Program-made: the position numbers and the translations under genes
NCBI GenBank assembly: GCA_023634235.1
Contig: JAMKCF010000018.1
Location: 7,452,768-7,516,767 of the forward strand
DNA: 64,000 nt
Reading direction: 5' to 3'
From: Pisaster brevispinus
Taxonomy: Eukaryota > Echinodermata > Asteroidea > Forcipulatida > Asteriidae
Shown here: positions 1 to 12,282 of the stretch, in pieces
How the letters are laid out: the number at the start of each line of letters is the position of its first letter
Position numbering within the stretch: the stretch's first letter is position 1
Notes under the pieces: generated by a model
Told to the model about the DNA's origin: nothing
What the model saw: the letters and a program-made list of their open reading frames with translations, nothing else
Database searches by the model: none

Positions 1-130
1 GTTTACAGGTATGATCCCGTTCATGACACTTGTGCCCTTGGGATGAGCAAGGCACGTGAAACATTATCGCTTCGTAAAAAGTTGGGAAGGTAGTGCATTC
101 TGCAGCCAGGGTCCTAGTGGATGATACCTA
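1..130 (+). repeat. SINE-like 3' fragment
   Basis: Bases 28-90 carry a degraded form of the 'tgtccttgagcaaggcac...ttgcttc' segment that follows the tRNA-like head in the SINE copies at 38301 and 39571. No head is present, so this is a truncated or window-cut copy. Bases 130-480 are A/T-rich with no gene seen. Confidence 0.4.
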
Positions 131-489
131 TGCCTACATCCTTACAGACTGTGAAGGGGGTAACCCTGTTTCAGCCCCAGGAGTAGGTGGCAACCTGCCC
201 CATGGTGACTGTTGATTTGGGTCGACAGTTAAGTGCAGCCCTCACCTTGAAGTCGCCGCCCGGCCTTGTGATGCTAAGCGATATCTTATTTTTTTTATTT
301 TTTTTATTTATAACAAATTAAAATAAAAACTCAAAACTCTTAATTGATTCGTAATAACGAATTAGTAATCTGTTATAACAAGTTAAGTATACTGAAGTAT
401 TAACTTGTTATTACGAATTACCTACTTCTTTGTGACGGATATCAAATAATAAACCACAAGGGACACTGACTGGGTAAGTTATAAATGAA

Positions 490-600
490 TTGGGGTTGAA
501 CAAAGACAAATTGACAAGAGTGGAATTTGAACCAACGACCTCCGGATTTTCATTCCGGCGCTCTACCAACGGAGCTATCTAATTTCAAACATCGTTAGCT
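490..600 (-). repeat. tRNA-derived SINE, family A
   Basis: The reverse complement reads like a tRNA: an A-box 'tagctccgttggtagagcg', an anticodon-arm-like stem, and a B-box 'ggttcaaattcc'. The ends do not pair as a true acceptor stem, and the same unit with the same flanking 'ttgttcaac' tail recurs at 43944 (-) and 29340 (+). It is therefore a tRNA-derived SINE and not a working tRNA gene. Confidence 0.6.
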
Positions 601-944
601 AAACGGGGAAAAATGCAACCGTCTTATCAATTTCTGTTATTCCGACACTTTCACATAATTTCCATAGATACATCAGATTCGCCACGACCTAGCGCATCAC
701 GCGTGCGTAAGCGACGAAGAACAGGAGAAACGCTGGAAAAACGATGTCGCAGAGGAACTTAAAGATAACACGTATGGGATACTTGGACGAAAGACTTATG
801 TCGACCTTATAAAGTTCTTAGACCAGGTAAATGCTTTTCACCCTAGCCAAAATAAGGACGTGAGACGTAGTTAGTTCTCTACCAGGCCTGTTCATCGTTG
901 TGTTCACTTTTTTATTTCCGGACGAAAATAAACACAAGATTTAG

Positions 945-1332
945 AACGAACAAATCCTAGTTAAGATTTGCCTCCTCGTCTTTAAGATCCTGCATGGTCA
1001 TGCTCCTCGATATCTCAGTGAGCTTATCTCCATCAAGCAAACCGGTCAAGCTCTAAGATCTTCAGGTTCTTTAATGTTGGTAGAACCGAGAGCAAGAACT
1101 GTTCGCTATGGTCAGCTTGCCTTTGTCAAAGCCGCACCTGCTATCTGGAACAAGCTCCCTGCAACACGCCGTCAAACCACATCTCTCGACACATTCAAAA
1201 AGGAACTAAAATCTCATTTGCTTCGCTAGTTATTTAATTCTCTTTTGCTTTTTTTCCTTCTGTGTAGGCGCCTTGATCGGGCTTTCCGGATAAGTGCGCC
1301 ATATAAGTCTATATTATTATTATTATTATTAT
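945..1332 (+). mobile_element. LINE 3' end with reverse-transcriptase C-terminus
   Basis: An open frame from about 963 to the TAG at 1227-1229 encodes the C-terminal end of a non-LTR retrotransposon reverse transcriptase. Visible motifs are KILHGHAPRYL, LRSSGSL, RARTVRYGQLAF, APAIWNKLP and SLDTFKKELKSHLL, the pattern shared by CR1/L2/Jockey-type elements. It is followed by a short 3' UTR and a (TTA)n tail at 1312-1333, typical of CR1/L2-like 3' ends. Upstream ORF sequence is lost, so the copy is 5'-truncated. The clade assignment is inferred. Confidence 0.8.
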
Positions 1333-1333
1333 T

Positions 1334-2367
1334 AACCGAAAAGGTGTAATCTTGAGTGGGAACTTGTGCCCCATGTTCACCCTGAGCCCTTCACACGTGC
1401 CCTTGTTGCACCTTCCCCTTCCCCTTAACGAGGTTGAAGAAAACTGAATAAACTATGAACATCGCCATGCACGCAGTGGCGTATTCAGACATTTTCATTT
1501 GGAAATGGGACGGGGTAGCTGGGAGAATTAAAAATATATTTAAAAAACTTAAAAACAATTCTTCAACTATCTTTTTGACTGACTGATTGATTGATTCAGG
1601 GCTCAAATTTGGGGATACAATCCACAAGACTGCAGGGCTTGTAGCTCAAAACTTTTACTGGACCAGAAAATTTGTTACAAGACCGGAATCAAAATGAGAA
1701 GAACACTATCTAGGCCCTACACAGTTTCACATTTGAGCTGTTTTTGGAACAAGCACTAAGAAAAGATTTACTTCATTTTCTTTAGGGTAATACTTCAATA
1801 CTCAACGGAATTGAAAGATACTTGTATTTATCAGTTTAAATAAAAAATGCGCCGGACTTGGTCGTAAGTTTACTGGCCCGATGCTAAAATCACTGGCCTC
1901 GTGCCAGTGGTCCAGTGTTAATTTCGAGCCCTGCTGATTGACTGATGCTTTACTTTTTGATCAATCTAATTGTATTTATTTAATTTGTGTATTTGTGTAT
2001 TTATTTGTTTCCATATATATTTAATTCACTTAATTTATTTTATTTTTGTTATAAATAGGGTTGTGGGTTTTGTTTTTCTTTGGGGTAGGTTGCTATTTAA
2101 TGTATCGTACCATTTGGACGTAATATTTTTAATGAAAATCTTTCAAGCAGTAGGATTTCTTTGAAATTACTGTTGACAGGTACGGGGCATGGACATTCAA
2201 GCTACCAGTGAGCAAGGAAAAGTGTTGACGAAAGAGCTCGATATTTTGAAGGACGAAATACGCAAGAACTCGACCCGGTGAAACTGACAAGAATAGGTCC
2301 TTGGCCGCACCATGTCTGAAATTTGACCAGGAGGTCACAATACACAATCCCCGTGATTCCATCCATT
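1334..2367. other. Non-coding stretch, nothing assigned
   Basis: A/T-rich sequence without convincing exons. A segment near 1625-1930 (pattern 'gtagctcaaaacttttactgg...') recurs at about 44260-44515, so part of it is an unnamed dispersed repeat. Confidence 0.4.
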
Positions 2368-2719
2368 TAAAGGCAGTGGAAACTGTTGGTAATTGTCAAA
2401 GACCAGTATGCATGCTCACTTGGTGTTTCCCAATATATGCATAAAATAACAAACCTGTGAAAAATTGCAAAATGACAAAAAAATAATAATAAAGGAAAAT
2501 ACATCCACGTTGCATAGAAGCCTGTGGTTTTAGATGCCCGAGAAACTTTGGGGTGAAAATGACCTCTTTCTAAAACTACATTACTTCAAATGGTGTTGTT
2601 TCTACCAATATCTTATAACATCAACAGCTCTCCAGTGCTCTTTACCAAGTCAGTTTTTAAGTGCAATAACTTATGGAGTAGTTACCAAAAGTATACACTG
2701 CGTGGGTAAAGGCAAAAGC
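2368..2719. mobile_element. MITE-like element, 'AAAGGCAGTGG' family, copy 1
   Basis: The left end reads tttaaaggcagtggaaactg and the right end, reversed, tttacccacgcagtgtatac, both running into 'ttggtaa'. The body shares 'aattgtcaaagaccagtat' and 'cataaaata' with a second copy at 12991. It is a non-autonomous inverted-repeat element with no ORF. Confidence 0.55.
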
Positions 2720-3659
2720 AAAACAAAAAACACCAAACACCAAGAAACATATAGGCCATAATACATGGGTCATTTTTCTGTTCGTTCGTGCAACACAGCT
2801 GGGGATTACTTTTTTTTTCACCATACAAAGAAAATGCCATACTTATGTCAAATTCACTTATCCCCAGTTGTATTTTGTGCACATGGTTGAGAAAATGACG
2901 AAAAAATGACCGTAGTTCAGTGAAAAAAAACAATGATTTTACCCAATCAACAATCTGTCCCAACTTAGAATCCAGTACGCACAATGTGTGTACACTAATT
3001 TCAAGTTGGGCCATATTCTGAGTTGGGCCACATTTCACATGTTGTCAACAACCAAGATGGCGGCACTCCCAACGTGTGACAATGTGGGGAGTAAAAGTCA
3101 ACATTTTTCAGACTTTTTTTGTGTGATGCACATAATACCACCAACAAAAAGTAATTCATTGAATTTAGCAAGGATTCCTGGAGTATATTTGTAAGTTATG
3201 GTGCTAAATGGACAAAATTTGACCGCAGAGAAGGAGGAATTGCTCGGAGTTCTGCAGTCAATCTCGGTAATGAAAGTGGGCCCTTGTGTCCAGGCTCTTT
3301 ACACTGCAGTGCTGTCCTGTCCGGTCGAAACATGAAGTAGAGTGGTCGGACAAAATTCAACAACCCGGGCCAGACCCCTAGTGACACCAGCGTTAGAACT
3401 TAACATTTGCTTGAAGTAAAGAGTCTAATATGGAGTATCGTTTGTAGGTTTTAAAAGCTTTTTTTCCCTGTGTTGACATGCACCCGACTTGACTAATTAT
3501 CGTCACTTATACAAGTGAGACCATCGGATAGTTTGTCGGCATTGGTTTTTTCGCGTGCTTGTTGAACTTTGCAGCTTTCGAAACAAGCAGTGGCAGTTTT
3601 AGTTATCCTCAAATGCAACTAATTTGACAATAATATTTTTCTGTGGGGTAGGTACTGTT

Positions 3660-3867
3660 GGCCCAATTTCATGGCTCTGCTTACCGTAAGGAACAAAAAG
3701 AAGAGCAGGGAATTTTTGCTAACGTGTGCGCGTGCGTACTCCACGTTATACTAAGCATTCTTCGCTTACCCAGCTAGCGCAGAAATTCGGCGCTTGCAAA
3801 GTAAGCGTAGAATGGTAAACGCAAGCGCAGAATTCGGCGGTAAGCAGAGCCATGAAATTGGGCCCAG
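3660..3867. mobile_element. MITE M1 copy (GGCCCAATTTCATGGCTCTG ends)
   Basis: The left end ggcccaatttcatggctctg and the right end are inverted copies over about 27 bp ('gctctgcttaccg' continues). The interior has many 'aagcg' motifs and pairs internally. The same ends occur at 38039 and 50590 and, diverged, at 28617. There is no coding capacity. Confidence 0.7.
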
Positions 3868-6800
3868 GTGCTGTGTTTGTATACTTTAGTCAACTTTCAG
3901 TTGAAAATAATATCATTTTAAAGTCATAGTATACATTTGGTTTTTGGAGCCGTTCGATTGTTTTAATCCTATATCAATGTAGATGTATACTTAAAACAGG
4001 GGTATGTGTAAATTTATTTCAAAAGTTGGTTGCGTTGTTTGAGATATCGCCGAAAATCTGGAGCGATTATGTTCACGCAGGAAGAATATGCCTAATCTCT
4101 AAATAGAATACACGATCTGAGAAACGTTTCTGAAAGGAACGCTTCTCAAATTCATTTTTTTCTTGTTTCCTTTTTTATATCACCCATTTTTTTTCGAACT
4201 GAAATGTTTCTCAAAATGCTTTATACTATCGAAAACTGCTGTAGGCTTCTGACCATTAAGGTTTTGTTATAATTAAATTTAAGATAGATTACCAAGCGTA
4301 TACTTTCCCTAAACTAATTCAATCGTATACTTTTCTTCTCCGCTTTAAATAGGAAGTTCATCAAACAATTGTCACAAGAGGGCGATATTTTTTTATTTTG
4401 TCCGTTACGTCATCCAGCAGAGCTGGCACTCCCTAAGTTGGAATGTATATAGTTTGTTAGTAAGTTATGTTGAATATTTAAGAAGTGACGAACGTCATTC
4501 TCCACAATTGGTTGCGGTGGGAGTTGGTTTTATATTGGGTTCAGGAGAATAGTAAAGTTAATTTGGTTATCAATAGTTATAGAAAATAGAAAAGTTTTTT
4601 TTTTTTTTATAACAACGAAGTCGAAGGGGGCAGAAGAAGGAGAGCAATCAGAGAGAGAGGATGGCACCAAGTGAGTGGTAGCTCTGCATAATCTAGACCA
4701 GTTTGGTCTGAGAGTTTGGGGTGAAAATTCCCACAGTATAGGCGATAGCCTGCAACATAAATGATTTAATTGTCGTATAAAGACACGAACTTGTTTGGCG
4801 ATAGCCAACGGGAAAACTCAGCGATAGCTGCAGTATTCAGCCGGGGAAGGTCCCGAGTGTGAAGACATATTGAAGAACTTAAAGAAGCCAGAGTAACTGT
4901 TAGTTATATACCTAATTATTATTGTTTAAGGAAGTAGTTAATTGTTGGCATTATTTCGAGACTGGGAGAGGATTCTGCCTTTATCCACAATTGAGAGGTT
5001 GGCAAAATAGTCGGCAATTATTTTATGATGTATCAGAAATGACGCTCACTGCAGACGATTTATTTGAGTATTTAGAAGCTGTCATTTGAATTTTGAGTTG
5101 ACACTATATCCTGTAAATCTTGTAAAATTAAGCTGGAAGTAGGGTAACCCAAATGTAACTGTTGCCAATAAGATTTTAGTTATGGTTGTTTTAATATGAT
5201 ATTTCCACGGCTTCTTTTATGGACTTAAGTAGTCCCAGTGGCCGCCAGTGAGGCAACCGGTAGACCAAAAGATAGCCGTAGGACACCGTGCATGGGACAC
5301 CGTCCTGATCATGACACCGGGTGACGTCAACCCGTGTGACGAGGTGCGCCCTACCCAGCCGGTACTGTACCGCCCGTAGACGACCCGTAATAATATGGTG
5401 GTGGGAAATCTTATAAGTACTTGATTATTATAATTAACTGATTATTATAGACTAGTATCGATTATTGTAGTTAGAAATTTTGGCTTGAAGTAGGGACGAC
5501 ACAATCAATTTACAAATCCCAAGTGTGATTCATACTCTTTGTAGCGGCGAGCTAGCTAAATTTTGCTTTAGCGCCCTCTTTTGGTATAATTGGGGGTCTC
5601 AATTGGGGGTTTGGCTATTGCTCAATTCCAGGGATATATGTTGTCAAGAAACTAGTGAGGTAAAAGAAAGTTCGAGTGCCTTTCCTACTTTTGTATAAGT
5701 TTGGGTTCCACAAGTGTCGGTAAGAACATTAATATATTTGTGTGATAAATCATTTCTTGTAATTTCATTCAGTAAATCCTGTGGGGGGTTTCAGTTTAAA
5801 ATTGTGGCTTTCGGGGAAAGTTTGGGTTATTTAAGTTGCTTGGTTTCAAGGTAATATGGCATTAATATAATGTTCATGTATTGCATTTGTTATTGTTTAT
5901 AGTGAACCAGTTACGGCAGTTGACAGTATAGACTATATAGTAAAGTGTATGCAGTAATGTTTGCAGTAGAGAACCATTGAGTAATTCAGCACTGATGAGT
6001 GCAGTTTAACTGATACCTGTGTAAGCAGAAGTTGGCTTCTACTGAGATTCTACTGTGTGAATAAATATTGGTCACTGCAGAACTGTGTTCCGGCGTGGTT
6101 ATTTAACTCTATGTGGTTGAATACTACACTCTTTCTTTATTTGGATGTACATAGTGTAAATAAATTTAAGTTTATTGTTCTTGACTACAAAACATTGGTC
6201 ATAGGTTCATTTTATTTGGTGCGTGTTGAGAAGCGAAGCGAGGACGCATTGCGCGTGAGCGTGCGGGGGACTCGGGGTTGTGACAACAATAATAATGTTG
6301 TTCTATGATGAACATTATTTCCTGATAATGTCTATGGGTGTTCCTGGAACGGATTTCCGCTTCTTTATCGACACGGGGTCATGTCAAATATACAAGGCTA
6401 TTGGGCAGCCATTTCCAGACTCCAAGAAGGGGACACAAATGCAAAAGTTTAACTTTTTTCTTTTTAAACTCATCGGCAGTGTTAATAAATACACAGTGGA
6501 GATTTGTAGAGTGTTAGTGAGAAAATAGCTCTCTGTGGGCTTTGTCACACGAGGCAACTTTTACAAGCAACTTTGGAGGCAGCTAAACTGCAGTGCATGC
6601 AAAAGAAACACTTTACAGGAGTAATTTTTTCAAACAATATCTGACGATCCCCAAGGGGAAAATGTGCGACAATTGAAACGTACTCACCGCATCTGCTGCC
6701 ACATATGCGTCTCTAAAAGTCTTGCATTGAGTGACATTGTTCTCGATAAGCCTTGATTTGAAATGCATTTCACTGTATACAATTATGTGCATGTGACTAT

Positions 6801-7194
6801 AAAACAAATATACTGTACTATTTGTGTTTTGCCTTAATATCCAGGCAAAAAAAAATAAAGAAAAAAAAATAAACAAACAAAATAGTGGTAAGTGTCCTTA
6901 CTCTATTTTCCCCAATGTATGAGTAGACGTTTTTATAGGTCTGAGCAGTTGACGCCTGTAAACCAGGGTGTATGAGTCCCTCCCCAAGTCCCACCTATTA
7001 AACCAATTGAACCAAGACTATTGGTAACTGGGTAAAGGTTTATAAATCCATGTACAGCCACCGGCCTGCATTGATCATTGAAACACGCATCGCCCATAAA
7101 CGCATTTAGTACCATACTCATGAGATTGCAATACATTGTATACAGTCGGATACCAGTCTGGTTACGCACCAGAGAAAACCATGGCTAGCACTCT
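3868..7194. other. Non-coding stretch, possible old LTR-like sequence
   Basis: No exon with matched splice sites and no recognisable protein. The part from about 5540 (tgtagcggcg) to 6286 looks loosely like an LTR, but no second LTR, primer site or target duplication is visible, so I make no call. Short ORFs in 6057-6876 have no recognisable motif. Confidence 0.3.
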
Positions 7195-7240
7195 TGGGCC
7201 CAATCTCACAGGAGCTGCTTAAGCAGAAAATAGTAAAGGC
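7195..7240. repeat. MITE M2 end fragment
   Basis: 'gggcccaatctcacaggagctgcttaagcagaaaat' matches the terminal inverted repeat of the M2 family (compare 38823, 54565). Only one end is present. Confidence 0.45.
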
Positions 7241-7648
7241 CATGATCCCAAAAGTAAACATCTCTGGGTTTTCCCCCTAGAAGAACACGGTGTGCACGCA
7301 ATACCAAGGATTGAAAGCGTCCGTTTGACACCTCATTGCTGCGTGTGGGCGGTATCATAATGGTATAATTGTGAGAATCAAACTACATAGAACACGCGCA
7401 CTGGACCGCAATGGGGATGTCTACGGAGCCCATAAAGGGACAGGTAAAAAAAAGTGCAAAGGTAAAACAAATGATGAAATTATTTCATTCGAATAATGAT
7501 TTCATTCCCTCAATCATTGTTTGTTATTATTATTATTGTTATTTTTTTAATTTTTTTATCAAACACAATTTAGCTCCCGATTAAAAAAAATAATAAAAAA
7601 AATATATAAAAAGATAAATATTATTTAATTGTGGAACAGTTTTAAAAA

Positions 7649-8225
7649 TGCTAACAATCACGATGAGTACAGATATTGATTTTGAGTTTCCTCATCCAAG
7701 TATTTGACAGTAATAAAACAAGCTCACGAAGCTTGCAACCCAGGGCATTTCTATTCTAGGTCTTACCTATTTTGGAATACGGTTTGTCAGTTTGGAATTT
7801 GTGTACGAATAAATATTCTGATGACTTGGAGAGAATTTAAAGGAGAGCATCACAGATCGTATTAAAAAACAACGTAGAATGAAAATGCCCTACTCTGAAA
7901 GATTGCAACTTCTTAACTGGTCTACTCTTACAGCCCGTAGAAAGTATTTGTTGATATATTTTATTACTAAGTCATTATGTAAACAGATTATAAGTGATAC
8001 TGTTATTCAAAACGTACTTGTTTACACCCGCCTTATTGACGATTTGAAGTCACATTAAAGCCCGTATACGAAGCTTACACCATACTCCCGTTCATGCTTT
8101 CCCTAGACTGTGGGATGAGTTATAATACCCAAACAGCTCCGTTCAGAGTTTGTTTTATTACCTACAAATACTTAGATGAGGAAACTCAAAGTCAATGTCT
8201 GTACTCATTGTGATTGGATAGCAGC
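7649..8225. mobile_element. Nested inverted-repeat unit with LINE remnant
   Basis: About 52-bp inverted arms (left 'caatcacgatgagtacagat', right reversed 'caatcacaatgagtacagac', both ending in 'aagtatttg') enclose a decayed + strand reverse-transcriptase C-terminal region. Readable pieces are LPILEYGLSVWN, DLERI-stop-RRASQIVLKNN and YSERLQLLNWSTLTARRKYL, with stops and frame changes between them. These are standard C-terminal motifs of non-LTR retrotransposons. Confidence 0.6.
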
Positions 8226-8436
8226 ATGTTTTTATTTGTTTAAAGTAATTAACATTTATAATTGACTTGTATGTGTTGAAATTTCCTATTCATTTTCTAC
8301 GACTGTTTCCCAATGAAATGTTATTTACAAAAGAGAGCCTCAGAGGAAAGACCTGTCTCAATATTAAAAATCAATCCTAACATTCTGTTCGCTTGAGAAG
8401 TAATATCTTTAACAAGAGATACCTCGATATATTTAG

Positions 8437-8765
8437 TTCCCTCAAAGTATTGCTTCGTCCCCCGCCCGAAATTTATTCATTCCCTCGAAATATTGTTGCA
8501 TCCCCTCTAAATTGAGTGGAACGAAACGATTTTGAGGGATCAAAGTAGTATTTTGAGGGGAGGAATTTTTTTTCTTCAAGGGAACTAGATAGTATTTCGG
8601 GGGGAAAGAAATGATATTTGATGAAATGAAATGATTTCGAGGGAACGGAATAGCATTTCGAGGGGATGAAATAACATTTCAAGGGGACGGAATAGCATTT
8701 TGAGGTAACAACATAAGATTTCGAGAGATTAAAATAAAGCATCAAGGGAACGAAATAATTATGAT
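8437..8765. repeat. Degenerate ~22-bp tandem array
   Basis: Many imperfect copies of a unit like 'tttcgaggggacgaaatagca' occur. Copies near the left side (8440-8500) are in inverse orientation to those at 8520-8760, so the array can fold back. It lies just inside the right end of the 1.4-kb element. Confidence 0.65.
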
Positions 8766-8816
8766 ATATGTTTTACATTTTTTTTTTTTTTTACCTGTCC
8801 CTTAAGGGGCTCCGTA

Positions 8817-10580
8817 CTAGTATTAAAGCCCAACCCCCCTTTTTAATACGTCATTTTGTAGCATTCTGCACAGTCACGTTTTTGTCCTCCATGACCAAAA
8901 GTCCTCAACATGAACGTTATATGTCTATTCTGGGCGATTACATTGTGCTGAAGACATCCATGGTACTGAGAAGACAAAATTGAGTGCCTACGTTGCCGTC
9001 ATTTCTCATATCCACAGGTAGGTTTTCTGCTGTACTTAACTTGAACTAGAGGATTGCCGTCACTTATCGTGTCAATGTCCCCGTGTGTTTGTAGTGTGCA
9101 TTTCAATGGAGATGGCGGCGTTTACATGTAGGGTCTTTACCCAAATGTTTACGTGCAGGGTTACTTGGGTCTGACTGACCCAGGTGCACGTTACGACGAC
9201 AATCTTACTCAATGGCCGCCATAGTTAAAAGTTCTTCAGCGGGACACTTTCAGAAAGTTTGATGCTCACTTTTACCCTGAAATCGGCAGTTTGTGGCCGT
9301 TCAGTTTTTTTGATTTTCGAAAGACATGTACTGTTGCATTCCAACCTGGGGCTTTTAAATGAGTTCACGATGTAGCTTTACTATGAAAATAATTAAGGTC
9401 TATTTTGCGATTTATTTATATACCAATTTTTATTTTAAATTTTTTTACCAAGACGAAGAATTTCAGACACACAGAAATAGTTTAATTAAGAGCGCTCACA
9501 CTGTATATCTATCATCTGCTTTTGTGTATATTATGTTGTTTAGGCCTTCAGTTCTGTCTGCACCTTCTTGTTTACATAATTAACCCTTCATTGATCATCC
9601 ATTTCTATACACACTGTTCTACAGCCAGAATGCTTCCGAAATAAATGAAGTCAAATTTAACTAGTTCTGGGTCACTGAGAATGAAAATGATGCTTAAAAT
9701 TTCTGATTGGCTCCAGTTTTCAAGATAAGGTACTGAGTCGGCATCCCCACATGTACAATGTGCACAACTATTATAGGCATTACGTATGATAAGTATAAGA
9801 TCTCAAATAAAACACACGGCCATATTTCACATTGTATATGAATATATCTATGACAGGGTTTGGACAATTTACAGCATGTTCTTAGACAAAATAACTAATT
9901 ATGCAATTTTAGATCTGATATTGCATCACCCATGCCATGGGTTGCATCATATATTTAAAGATGATGCGAATAAACCGATGAAGTTAAAATAATGGTACCA
10001 TTGATATCACCAATGGTGCTTGAGGTAAACCATATAGTGTCAATGGTGTTGAATGATATACCGTTGACTGTTGAGGTGACATGAGCTCCTTTTCGAAAGT
10101 CCGTTTGTATAAAAAAGTTGTTAACTCGGCCATTTTTGGAAAACAAATCAAAGTCTACAAGTTCCCTATTTAAACCAAGCCAAACAACTTGGTGAAGTTT
10201 TTTTTTTTGGGGGGGGTGGACAGGCTGACTTATCAATTGACATCCAAACAGCAATTAGGCTCAAATAACTCCCCATCACAGAGCCATTTGTAGATTTTGC
10301 CACCATCATGACCAAGACCGTTGTGTTTAGCTGCCCTTTACAATCAAATTATCTTACCAGTATCACTGACTGTCTGCAGGCATTAATGTGTACAGCTGTT
10401 TATTGTGGGTGACCTTGTTGTTGTATGGCTATACGAATAGGGTGTGTTGGCTTCTCTGCAGAATGTTCAAGGGCTCTCATTATAGTGCCAAATATTGGGA
10501 TGTTGGTAAAAAAAAAAAAAATTATGGGGATTGGGATCATGGGGGACTCTTGGCCATGCTATTGAAGAAGGTGTCAATAC
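8817..10580. other. Non-coding stretch
   Basis: No gene recognised. Poly-T/poly-G runs and short uncharacterised ORFs only. Around 9990-10080 short 'accattgatatcaccaatgg' palindromes occur. Confidence 0.4.
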
Positions 10581-10589
10581 ATCTGTTTG

Positions 10590-11125
10590 GACCATTTGAG
10601 AAGGGATTGGGTTCAGCAAAGCAAACATGTTGCATGATATCAAGAGGTGCTTGAAAAAATACTCACCAAATAACAAAGGTCATAGGTTCTCATGCTGCCC
10701 TAGGACGCATATATTACACTTATTGTCCCTTGGGCATAATAAAAAAATTCTTTTTGACTTGAATTATTTTTATGGGGTCTTGAGGGCCTCTATTCATCAG
10801 TATAGACTATTTGAGAAGGCATTGGTTTCAGTCAAACAAACATATTGCATGTTATCCAGGGGTACTTTGAAAAAAGGTACCACCAAGTAACAAAGGTCAA
10901 AGGTTACCATGATGCACTGCACGCATATATTACATTTATTGTCCCTCGGGCATAAAAAGAAATTAAAAGGGCTTGAAAAAAATTGCTGGAGTCTAGGGGA
11001 CCACTATCCAGCTGTATAGACCATTTTGAGAAGGCATTGGGCTCAGTAAAACAAACATTTTGCATGTTATCCAGAGGTACTTTGAAAAAAGGTACCACTA
11101 GGTAACAAAGTTCATAGGTGACCAT
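10590..11125. repeat. ~215-bp tandem repeat, 2.5 copies
   Basis: The anchor 'gagaagg' recurs at 10598, 10813 and 11027. Around it lie 'gcattgg.ttcagtaaaacaaac', 'ttatccagaggtactttgaaaa' and 'cgcatatattac'. A single inverted partial copy lies at about 18140-18222, downstream of the TIR gene stop, so the unit is also dispersed. Confidence 0.7.
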
Positions 11126-11204
11126 GCTGAACGGCAGGGTTAAACCAATAGTGTTCAACGGTATTGGCTGTGCAAATGTTACTGAATGATTAATTATTGA
11201 CAGT

Positions 11205-11325
11205 ACTATGTGGAACTGAATGGAATACTATTAGCTTTGCCAATTGGTACTGAATGGAATACCATTGGCTGTGCCAATTGGTACTGAGTGGAATACCATT
11301 GGCTGTGCCAATGTTTGCCAGTGTG
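11205..11325. repeat. ~46-bp tandem repeat, three copies
   Basis: Three imperfect copies of 'actgaatggaataccattgg' followed by 'ctgtgccaattggt' lie head to tail. Confidence 0.65.
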
Positions 11326-11816
11326 GACTCTGCATGGTAACACAGTTTGAATTTCAATGAAACTATCCGCAATGAAATCTACAAACCTTTACAGACATTT
11401 TGATTTGTACCACCAGCCCAAAAAAGGAGAATCGGTACTCCTGATTTATATTTAAAAAAACATTTTATAGATGTAGGGGAACGGCATTTTACCTATTCCA
11501 TTTTACCTTTAATACTCAGTTTTTCAGTTGCGTGCCCCTTTAATAAGTTTACGTCAGTGGGCTGGCGAGACCTGATTGGTTGATAAAACTTCCATGTATT
11601 AAATGCTGGTGTGTTATACTGCGTCCTCTTACGGCTCGAATCAATAGGCGTTATCCTCTGACTATCGGCGGTACACCAGGCTTTAAACTGAACTCCACTC
11701 CCTGTCCTGCGCCCTGAACTCTGACCTCTTCTCATAACTGCGGCGGGCGCCAAAAGAGTGGTTACATGTTAGCGGAGAAAGAATTTCCCTTTTTCTCAAC
11801 GATATCAAGGAGAATC

Positions 11817-12282
11817 ATGTCTTCCATGGAAGAGGAAAGGTATAGTAGTATTTCAGCTTCCTTTTCTGACAAAAATAAATCCTGTGAACTTGTTAGTGCA
11901 GGTAAGTGGAAGGAGAGTACCGATCATGGTTGTGAAGACATATCAAAGTCACATTCACAGTCACAGTAACGTTAATATTAGGTCTGATTCAAGCCTCCAT
12001 TATTTGGGTCGTGATGAAGAAACAGACCACACTTTACGCCTTCATTCCTTGAGTCGTGAAAGTGAATGTGCAAGTATCCCATGCCTCCATTCTAAGGGTC
12101 GTGGGCAATCTTCAACAAGCCGGTCAAGAGAGAGTGGGGTGTTTTCTGAACAACAGTTGGCATGTTTAGAAAATATGCAACAGAAACAAATGGATGTTTT
12201 TAAGAATGTACTCCAAGACACCTTGCAAAATTTGCACGTACTCGATGTTTCTAATAATATTGTTGGATTGTTACAGCGTTGA
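11817..12282 (+). pseudogene. Broken ORF with 15-aa repeats, unknown
   Basis: An ORF starts at the ATG at 11817 (MSSMEEERYSSISASF...) and is open to a stop at 11967-11969. A second frame, open from before 11884 to a TGA at 12280-12282, continues a Ser/Arg-rich protein ending in a helical segment (SEQQLACLENMQQKQMDVFK). A frameshift, or the candidate splice donor at 11901 (gcag|gtaagt), lies between them. The second frame contains three tandem 45-nt (15-aa) units starting at 11993, 12038 and 12083, beginning SLHYLG, RLHSLS and CLHSKG. I do not recognise the family. It could be the gag-like first ORF of a retroelement or a decayed gene. Base content is not distinct from its surroundings. Confidence 0.35.

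Larger units (their letters stand above)
7422..8816. mobile_element. 1.4-kb inverted-repeat element (TACGGAGCCC ends)
   Basis: The ends are inverted copies over about 32 bp: left 'tacggagcccataaagggac' then aggtaaaaaaaa, and right the reverse complement of 'tacggagccccttaagggac' then aggtaaaaaaaaaa. The interior holds a second inverted-repeat unit (7649-8225) with a dead reverse-transcriptase piece and a 22-bp tandem array (8437-8765). No transposase is seen. A non-autonomous DNA element is the simplest reading. I could not find a convincing target duplication. Confidence 0.6.

Noticed and set aside
490..600. Candidate tRNA genes at SINE heads (also 29340, 31093, 39571, 43944, 44530, 62420)
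   Set aside because: A and B boxes are present, but acceptor stems do not pair and the same extended bodies follow each head, so they are tRNA-derived SINEs.
5540..6286. Possible solo LTR starting TGTAGCGG
   Set aside because: No target duplication, no second LTR, no primer-binding site and no retroviral protein could be seen.
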